Shown: piece after piece, positions 23,628 to 28,376 of the stretch
Position numbering within the stretch: position 1 is the first letter of the stretch
Layout of the letters: each line of letters opens with the position of its first letter
Virus record (IMG/VR): IMGVR_UViG_3300021375_000122
Span: 1 to 28,376 of that record
Strand: one strand, 5' to 3'
Length of the DNA stretch: 28,376 nt
From: a virus
Notes under the pieces: model-generated
Seen by the model: the letters and a program-made list of their open reading frames with translations, nothing else
Database searches by the model: none
Told to the model about the DNA's origin: nothing
Position numbers and translations under genes: made by a program

Positions 23628-24302
23628 ATGGACCCAAATGAAAAACTAACAGGAATTGCAAGCATGATGCCACAAGGCGGAGCACCAATGGGTGGTGGAC
23701 AACCCTCAATGCCTCCAATGCCTCCAATGCCTCCTATGGGTGGTGGACAACCCCCAATGCCAGAACCAGGAATGGGGGAAATGGCTATGCAAGGGCAAGA
23801 ACCCCCTATGGAAGAACCTGGAATGAGTATAGAACAAGACTCTGCTGCATTAGCACAAGCCGTTGTCGGTAGAACACAAGGCGATATAGGAGCAGCAGTT
23901 GCTGTGTTAGATAATGCAAAAGCTTTATTAATCGCTAGTACCGAACAACAAGAACCACAAGCAATGAAATACGGTGGAGACGTTCAGCGTAAAATGGGTG
24001 GCGGAGAAATTAAATACATGGAAGGCGGTGGTTCATTAAAACCAGTTCCTGAAAATAATACAGGATTATCTAAACTTCCCCAAGACGTTAGAAACAAGAT
24101 GGGTTTTATGAACATGGGAGGACCTTTGTATCGTGAAGGCGGTGGCGGTATGTCTGAAAGTGATGTATTAAGACAAATGATTATGGAAAACTTACAAAAA
24201 CCTGCTGTTCAAAAACAAGCTATGGCGAAAGCAATGAATCAAATGGCACAGCCTACAAAACAGGACGCTATGGCTGACCTTATGAAATATAGAATGTCTT
24301 AA
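23628..24302 (+). CDS. Met/Pro/Gly-rich structural-region protein (224 aa)
   Basis: The ATG is seven bases after AAGGAG (23616-23621). The first ~70 residues are low-complexity (MPPMPPMPPMGGGQPPMPEP). A central helical part (about 75-110: ALAQAVVGRTQGDIGAAVAV) is followed by Gly-rich segments (KYGGDVQRKMGGGEIKYMEG) and a helical end (RQMIMENLQKPAVQKQAMAK). The gly-rich KYGGDVQRKMGGG type segment also occurs in structural proteins of marine phages. It is the last gene of the structural block; its stop TAA shares the TTAA with the helicase stop on the other strand. Function unknown. Confidence 0.65.
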   Translation: MDPNEKLTGIASMMPQGGAPMGGGQPSMPPMPPMPPMGGGQPPMPEPGMGEMAMQGQEPPMEEPGMSIEQDSAALAQAVVGRTQGDIGAAVAVLDNAKALLIASTEQQEPQAMKYGGDVQRKMGGGEIKYMEGGGSLKPVPENNTGLSKLPQDVRNKMGFMNMGGPLYREGGGGMSESDVLRQMIMENLQKPAVQKQAMAKAMNQMAQPTKQDAMADLMKYRMS

Positions 24303-25741
24303 CCTATCCAGTCTTTCCACTTTTCATCACCTAGCACTTCTTGTGCTAGGTCAAGTTTGTTTCTAAGAGCTTTTACAATCTTTTCATCAACCGTACCTTT
24401 AGCAACTAAATCAATATAAGTTACTTTGTTTGTTTGCCCTATACGGTGTGCACGGTCTTCAGATTGTAAACGTTTTTCGAGGTCATAATTATTACTATAA
24501 TAAATAACCGTGTTAGCTTCTGTAAGAGTTATACCATAACCGCCTGTTTGAGTGTTACTAATTAAATATTGTAGGTCTGAGTTAGGGTCTTGAAATCTTC
24601 TAATTATTTCTTGACGTTCTTCATCAGGTGTTTCTCCGTAATAAGTAGCTACGCTATCAACCCCTGTTATTTGGTGTAGTTTTTTCAGAATACGTTTTAT
24701 ATCATATTGATAGTTAGCCCATATAATAGTTTTACCTTGAACTTCTTGTAAAACATCAAGAAGTTCGTCTAATCGATTACTTTTTACTTCTACTTCTTCT
24801 CCGTTATCGTGTCTAACAAAACCACATACTACTTGATGTAGTCTTAGTATTTGAGTAAGTACAGAAGTTACACTAACTATCTCGTGTGAATCTAATTCAG
24901 CTATAGCATAATCTGTAAGCTGTTTATAGACTTTCTTTTGTTCAGGTGTAAGTTCCACCTCCCTACGCTGATACACTTTATCAGGAAGGTCTAAGCATTC
25001 TTTCTTAAGAACCCTATAAGAGAACTCATTTACATTTGCAGTTAGTTCTTCTAAGTTTTGATAACCTACGACTTGTCTAAAAGACCTAGCCCCCATTTTA
25101 CGATTAATTAATTTAGCGTATCTATTTTGAAACGAATAAAAAGAGGTATAGCCTAATAACTGTGGTGATAAGAAAGTGCTTTGACTGTATAAATCTAAAG
25201 GTGATTGAGTCACAGGAAATCCTGTAAGTATTCTCCTATATTTAGTATTAATAGCTAACTTCAACAAGTTCTTAGTTCTTTGTGCTTTAGGGTTTTTAAT
25301 AGTAGTTGATTCATCAACCGCTATTAATGCATTATGAGCTAAGATAAATTTTTCTACAAAAGCTACACCTTTTTTAGTGCTGAAAGCTTCTACGTTTATG
25401 ACTAATATTTTTAAATCATGACTAACTTCAAATAATTTAGTTAATTCTCTTTTTTGTTTTAATGTAGGTGCTGGATTCCATACTCCTATATGTTTTTCTA
25501 TATGGTCTGGCATATGAGCAGGTATTTCTTTTTCCGACCAGTTTCTATAGACACCTTTAGGAGCTACGATTATAGCACCGTTGATTCCACCTTTGTCATA
25601 AAGTATAGAAATATTATCTATAAGAACTTTAGATTTACCAGTACCCATTTCCATAAAATAAGCGTACTCACGTTTATTCCATGATTTATTTAGTGCCAAA
25701 AGCTGATGCTCATACGGCTTTGTTTTAAATTTATATTTCAT
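24299..25741 (-). CDS. SNF2-family (SF2) helicase/ATPase
   Basis: The 480-aa protein is an ATP-driven DNA translocase or helicase, probably used in DNA replication or recombination. Motifs in order: Walker A MGTGKS (residues 32-37), DEST (143-146), LTG (172-174), the GYGITLTEANTVIYYSNNYD region, and SEDRAHRIGQ (427-436), a hallmark of the SNF2 branch. It lacks any extra C-terminal or N-terminal domain, in keeping with compact phage helicases. It is the only minus-strand gene in the window and converges on the structural operon; both share a TTAA as stop. A weak AAGG site lies before the ATG (25741), and a candidate promoter is just upstream. Family certain; exact role inferred. Confidence 0.92.
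   Translation of the reverse strand: MKYKFKTKPYEHQLLALNKSWNKREYAYFMEMGTGKSKVLIDNISILYDKGGINGAIIVAPKGVYRNWSEKEIPAHMPDHIEKHIGVWNPAPTLKQKRELTKLFEVSHDLKILVINVEAFSTKKGVAFVEKFILAHNALIAVDESTTIKNPKAQRTKNLLKLAINTKYRRILTGFPVTQSPLDLYSQSTFLSPQLLGYTSFYSFQNRYAKLINRKMGARSFRQVVGYQNLEELTANVNEFSYRVLKKECLDLPDKVYQRREVELTPEQKKVYKQLTDYAIAELDSHEIVSVTSVLTQILRLHQVVCGFVRHDNGEEVEVKSNRLDELLDVLQEVQGKTIIWANYQYDIKRILKKLHQITGVDSVATYYGETPDEERQEIIRRFQDPNSDLQYLISNTQTGGYGITLTEANTVIYYSNNYDLEKRLQSEDRAHRIGQTNKVTYIDLVAKGTVDEKIVKALRNKLDLAQEVLGDEKWKDWIG
24329..24351 (+). terminator. Intrinsic terminator for the structural operon, nested in the helicase gene
   Basis: A perfect 9-bp stem, ACCTAGCAC / GTGCTAGGT with a TTCTT loop, lies 27 bases after the last plus-strand stop. 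It is followed by CAAGTTTGTTTC, a moderate T-rich tail, so it can terminate plus-strand transcription. It sits inside the 3' end of the opposite-strand helicase gene, encoding part of its LAQEVLGDE end. On the minus strand the tail is not T-rich. Confidence 0.55.
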
Positions 25742-25767
25742 AATAACCTTTCTAATTTCTAATTGAG

Positions 25768-25796
25768 ATTATATATTACAAACTAGTAGAATTAAA
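25768..25796 (-). promoter_or_regulatory. Candidate promoter for the helicase gene
   Basis: Read on the minus strand, TTTAAT (25796-25791) and TATAAT (25773-25768) are separated by 17 bases. Transcription would start about 20 bases before the helicase ATG. AT-rich context weakens the support. Confidence 0.4.
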
Positions 25797-25911
25797 AGTA
25801 CAGCGTAATATTTTCTCATGCCCTCTAATAGAAATATAGAGTTTTTAATATTGACATCTATAAATCTAATATTGGTTTACCCTCTTAAACACTGTGTTTT
25901 ATTATAATCAG

Positions 25912-25935
25912 TATTAGTATATTAGTAATATTAGT
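25912..25935. repeat. Three TATTAGT iteron-like copies
   Basis: TATTAGT occurs at 25912-25918, 25920-25926 and 25929-25935, spaced one and two bases apart. Close tandem copies in a divergent AT-rich region suggest an operator or iteron. A TATAAT lies just upstream (25903-25908). Confidence 0.45.
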
Positions 25936-25996
25936 TATTCTCGAAATATTTTTTCAGAAAAATTTTTAATTTTTAAAAAGACATATCGGTAATAGC

Positions 25997-26025
25997 TTTA
26001 CTTTGCCTTTATTCGTATATATTAT
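25997..26025 (+). promoter_or_regulatory. Candidate early promoter
   Basis: TTTACT (25997-26002) and TATTAT (26020-26025) are separated by 17 bases. Transcription would start about 25 bases before the GTG start of the first early gene. It is a plausible sigma70-type match in AT-rich DNA. Confidence 0.42.
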
Positions 26026-26056
26026 TTATTTACTAGAAATAAGAAAGGAGAAAATA

Positions 26057-26383
26057 GTGACAGTATATGTCGTACAAGAAGTTCCAGGACGAAACATTGC
26101 CTCTGCTAGACAGTATGGTGATTTTGAAGTTCTTTTACCTTCTAACACACAAATTATGTTAAGTGCGTCTCCCTCAGTCCGTAGGATGAAAAGTCTTTTA
26201 CAGGATTACAAAGAAGGAGATTACTTATTATTAATAGGCGACCCTGCCGCCATTGGCGTAGCGTGTTCTATCGCTGCATTTTATAATAGAGGTAGGTATA
26301 GTATATTAAAGTGGGATAGGCAGGAAGGCTTATATTATCCCGTTAATATTGACTTACACCAGAAAGGAGAAATAGATGAATGA
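26057..26383 (+). CDS. Early hypothetical protein, 108 aa, GTG start
   Basis: GTG 26057 is used because AGGAG (26046-26050) is six bases ahead; an upstream TTG at 26003 has no ribosome site and would run through the promoter region. The protein has beta/alpha alternation (TVYVVQEVPGRNIASARQYG, DFEVLLPSNTQIML, DYLLLIGDPAAIGVACSIAA) and an aromatic end (YSILKWDRQEGLYYPVNIDL). It resembles small phage proteins encoded just before replication genes in marine phages, as I recall them. No function is known to me. It overlaps the next gene by eight bases. Confidence 0.75.
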   Translation: MTVYVVQEVPGRNIASARQYGDFEVLLPSNTQIMLSASPSVRRMKSLLQDYKEGDYLLLIGDPAAIGVACSIAAFYNRGRYSILKWDRQEGLYYPVNIDLHQKGEIDE

Positions 26384-26951
26384 AAAACCAACCTTTGAGG
26401 ACTTAGTCGGCACAGATGATGTTCAGGAATGGACAAATAATGTAACCGATGGAGAACTTACTATAGTTTCTGATTTAGCCAACAAACAGTTAAAACTAGC
26501 TACTCAGGTAGCCGAGTTAGAAGCTGATTTAAAAGCTAAAAAAGAAGAACTTCGTTTGACTTCGGAGCAAGAACTGCCTGATGCTATGCAACAAGCAGGA
26601 CTTACTCAAATAACACTTAGTAGTGGAGAAAAAATCTCTATTAATGAGTTTTATAATGCTCACATATCGAAAGCAAACCAAGAAAAAGCGTATGAATGGC
26701 TAGTATCTAATGGTCACGAAGGACTTATAAAGAACGAAGTTCTATTAAAGTTCGGTCGTGAAGAAAACGAAGTCGTAAACGAAACTGTTTATGCTTTGCA
26801 AGCTAGAGGACTATCACCAGAGGTGCGTCAAAGTGTTCACCCCAGTACATTAAAAGCTTTTGTAAAAGAGCAAATTACTGGTGGGAACGATATACCAACC
26901 GAGCCATTTGGTATCTATATAGGTACTAAAGCTACTATTAAAAAGGATTAA
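26376..26951 (+). CDS. Early-region protein with coiled coil (191 aa)
   Basis: The ATG at 26376 follows AAGGAG and overlaps the upstream stop. Residues about 25-60 form a coiled coil (LANKQLKLATQVAELEADLK). A beta part (LTQITLSSGEKISINEFYNA) and a mixed domain (ANQEKAYEWLVSNGHEGLIK, about 105-170) follow, with a conserved-looking LSPEVRQSVHPSTLKAFVKE end. I recall proteins of this type next to replication genes in several phages but not a function. It is probably linked to DNA replication or recombination by position alone. Confidence 0.7.
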   Translation: MNEKPTFEDLVGTDDVQEWTNNVTDGELTIVSDLANKQLKLATQVAELEADLKAKKEELRLTSEQELPDAMQQAGLTQITLSSGEKISINEFYNAHISKANQEKAYEWLVSNGHEGLIKNEVLLKFGREENEVVNETVYALQARGLSPEVRQSVHPSTLKAFVKEQITGGNDIPTEPFGIYIGTKATIKKD

Positions 26952-26955
26952 TACT

Positions 26956-27732
26956 ATGGCAGATAATAAAAATGAAATAGCTGAAGCTAAGTCTACAGCA
27001 GTTAGTACGTTTGATGATTCGTTACTATCAGGAGGTACTGGGTTAGAAGAAACTACAACGGATGATTTTGCGATTCCGTTTATTAGAGTTTTACAACCTA
27101 TGTCACCGCAATTACAAAAACAACACGGAAGCTATGTAGCAGGTGCTAGTGCAGGAGACTTGTACAACACAGTTACAGGTGAAGCTTACGATGGAGAAAC
27201 AGGAATTTCTATTGTTCCATGTGCTTATAACAAAAAGTATATAGAATGGATTCCTAGAGAAAAAGGCGGTGGTCTAGTAAACGCTAACCACGATATTTCT
27301 ATACTTTCTAAGTGTACAAGAGACCCTGAGTCTAGAAGATACTACACTCCTGAAGGTAATGAAATTGTAGAAACAGCTCAGTTTTTTGTTCTAGTAGTCC
27401 CTCAGGGCAAAGCTCCTCAACAAGCAGTTCTTGCATTTACCTCTACTCAATTAGGAGTATCTAGGAAGTGGTTAACAATGTTAAGAATGGCTAGAGTGCA
27501 AAACTCTAAAGGTGAGTCAGTAGAGGCTCCGATGTTTGCGTATACCTATAGGCTTACCACAACTACACAGTCTAACGATAAAGGTAGTTGGAACGCTTAT
27601 AGTATTAATCAGGAAGGTGCCACCGATATGTCTGTAGTTATGATGGCTAAAGACTTTATGGGTGCTGCTAGGTCTGGTGATGTTGCAGTAAAACAAGAAC
27701 AGCAAAACGATATTGTTAACGACACTATCTAA
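26956..27732 (+). CDS. Replication-region protein (258 aa), possibly ssDNA-binding
   Basis: An ATG eight bases after AAGGA begins a protein with a low-complexity N-terminus. It has FAIPFIRVLQPMSPQLQKQH, a Gly/Ala turn (YVAGASAGDLYNTVTGEAYD), beta segments (ISIVPCAYNKKYIEWIPREK, AQFFVLVVPQGKAPQQAVLA) and a hydrophilic, Gln/Asp-rich tail. Its beta-rich core and position directly before the primase are compatible with a single-strand-binding or recombination accessory protein. I recall this as a conserved phage family of uncertain function. No catalytic motif is visible. Confidence 0.7.
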   Translation: MADNKNEIAEAKSTAVSTFDDSLLSGGTGLEETTTDDFAIPFIRVLQPMSPQLQKQHGSYVAGASAGDLYNTVTGEAYDGETGISIVPCAYNKKYIEWIPREKGGGLVNANHDISILSKCTRDPESRRYYTPEGNEIVETAQFFVLVVPQGKAPQQAVLAFTSTQLGVSRKWLTMLRMARVQNSKGESVEAPMFAYTYRLTTTTQSNDKGSWNAYSINQEGATDMSVVMMAKDFMGAARSGDVAVKQEQQNDIVNDTI

Positions 27733-27743
27733 GGAGATATTGT

Positions 27744-28376
27744 ATGTCGTTAGCAGAAAAGTTTGCTGTACGCTATGCTGGATTACGTCAAGCGTATGGA
27801 ACTTTTACAGCTAACAATGAAACTAGGGAAGATGGAAAGGCAAGTGGTAAAAACATTACTATATCTAAAGAGCTATCTGATAGTGATTTATTAAAGTTAT
27901 GGGAAGACCATTTGTCTGGTCATCAAAGTGTAGGTATTGTAGCGATAGACGAGCACAATAAATGTGTTTGGGGAGCCATAGATGTTGACGAGTATCAAAT
28001 AGATTTAAAAGATTTAGCAGTAAAGATTGCAAAACAAGAACTACCTTTAGTTCTTTGCCGTAGTAAAAGTGGCGGAGCACATATCTATATTTTCTTGACT
28101 GAGTCAGTACCAGCAGCAATGCTGCAAAGAAAACTAAGACAGATTGCAGCAGCTATTGGGTATGGTCAAGTTGAGATTTTTCCTAAACAAACAAAACTGT
28201 TATTAGATAGAGGAGATAGAGGCAGTACATTAAATATGCCTTATTTTGGTGGAGAGAACTCCACTAGATATGCCTACGATAAAAAAGGAGCAGCAATGAC
28301 TCCTGAAGAATTTTTAAACTATGCTAAAGAAATAGAATTAACCCCCAACGAATTAGAAAAACTAGAAGCTAGTCCA
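27744..28376 (+). CDS. AEP-type DNA primase, 3'-truncated
   Basis: AAGGAG (27731-27736) is seven bases before the ATG; the frame stays open for 211 codons to the window end, so the C-terminus is missing. The archaeo-eukaryotic primase motifs are visible: the metal-binding DVD (D80, D82, in WGAIDVDEY), SKSGGAH (residues 107-113, with His113), and VEIFPKQ (Glu144) leading to RGSTLNMPYFGG (159-170), which recalls the LGN/LPY motif of TOTE-like and phage primases. It would make RNA or DNA primers and is probably joined to a helicase domain in the missing part, as in many phage primase-helicases. The role in replication fits its place after two early genes. Confidence 0.82.
   Translation, partial: MSLAEKFAVRYAGLRQAYGTFTANNETREDGKASGKNITISKELSDSDLLKLWEDHLSGHQSVGIVAIDEHNKCVWGAIDVDEYQIDLKDLAVKIAKQELPLVLCRSKSGGAHIYIFLTESVPAAMLQRKLRQIAAAIGYGQVEIFPKQTKLLLDRGDRGSTLNMPYFGGENSTRYAYDKKGAAMTPEEFLNYAKEIELTPNELEKLEASP

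Larger units (their letters stand above)
25742..26056. other. AT-rich divergent control region
   Basis: This 315-base stretch carries no gene and separates the minus-strand helicase from the early plus-strand genes. It is extremely AT-rich with several A/T tracts (25940-25980) that could open easily. It holds candidate promoters on both strands and three TATTAGT copies. It is a reasonable place for early promoters, an operator, or a replication origin; the sequence alone does not tell which. Confidence 0.6.

Noticed and set aside
25851-25879. TTGACA at 25851 as an early promoter
   Set aside because: The -35 is perfect but no -10 lies at 16-18 bases (GGTTTA only). The match at 25997-26025 is better balanced.
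26003-26056. TTG start at 26003 for the first early gene
   Set aside because: It has no ribosome site and runs through a promoter candidate. GTG 26057 has AGGAG six bases ahead.
27865-28119. Minus-strand frame opposite the primase gene
   Set aside because: The plus-strand frame has primase motifs and a good ribosome site; the antisense frame is a shadow.

Overview
The window is a stretch of an AT-rich, very densely packed tailed-phage genome. It is probably a marine, pelagiphage-like virus with a podovirus-type virion. The reasons are the low-complexity tail-fibre repeats, a P22 gp10-like tail protein, small families I recall from marine phage genomes, a GH24 lysozyme, an SNF2-type helicase, an AEP-type primase, and stop/start overlaps (TAATG, ATGA) throughout. 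No terminase, portal, capsid, integrase, RNA polymerase or tRNA gene is visible, and both ends cut through genes. The host cannot be named from the sequence.

Layout. 1-8757 is a late module: the 3' part of a tail-fibre gene, small structural or hypothetical genes, small membrane proteins that could be holins, the gp10-like protein, an endolysin, three very basic small proteins, a thermonuclease and a coiled-coil membrane protein. 8769-13546 is the remarkable part: five overlapping or nearly abutting genes encoding a CsgF-like curli accessory protein, a CsgG-like outer-membrane secretion channel (lipoprotein), a secreted curlin-like repeat protein, a FecR-domain protein and a CHASE2-type adenylate cyclase with all catalytic residues. 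13525-13739 holds a candidate internal promoter, a foldable leader and a 35-codon gene. 13739-24302 is a second structural block of large proteins (cupin-like, Gln/Ala-rich, probable internal virion or ejection proteins, Pro-rich and Gly/Met-rich proteins). 24299-25741 is a helicase on the minus strand that converges on the structural block; the two genes share a TTAA stop. 25742-26056 is an AT-rich divergent control region with three TATTAGT copies. 26057-28376 starts the early/replication module and ends inside the primase gene.

How the genes fit together. The five-gene cassette carries an export pore, its plug/adaptor, a possible secreted fibre subunit, a FecR protein whose C-terminus resembles a curlin repeat, and a membrane cAMP generator. 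It sits in the late, lysis-proximal part of the genome. Possible roles are a phage-directed extracellular fibre, an outer-membrane pore used in lysis (the CsgF/CsgG pair has spanin-like topology and nesting), or a surface-sensing circuit that raises host cAMP. I recall csgG/csgF-like genes being noted in some marine phages, but I do not recall the full set with curlin-like, FecR and CHASE2-cyclase genes. That recollection could not be checked here.
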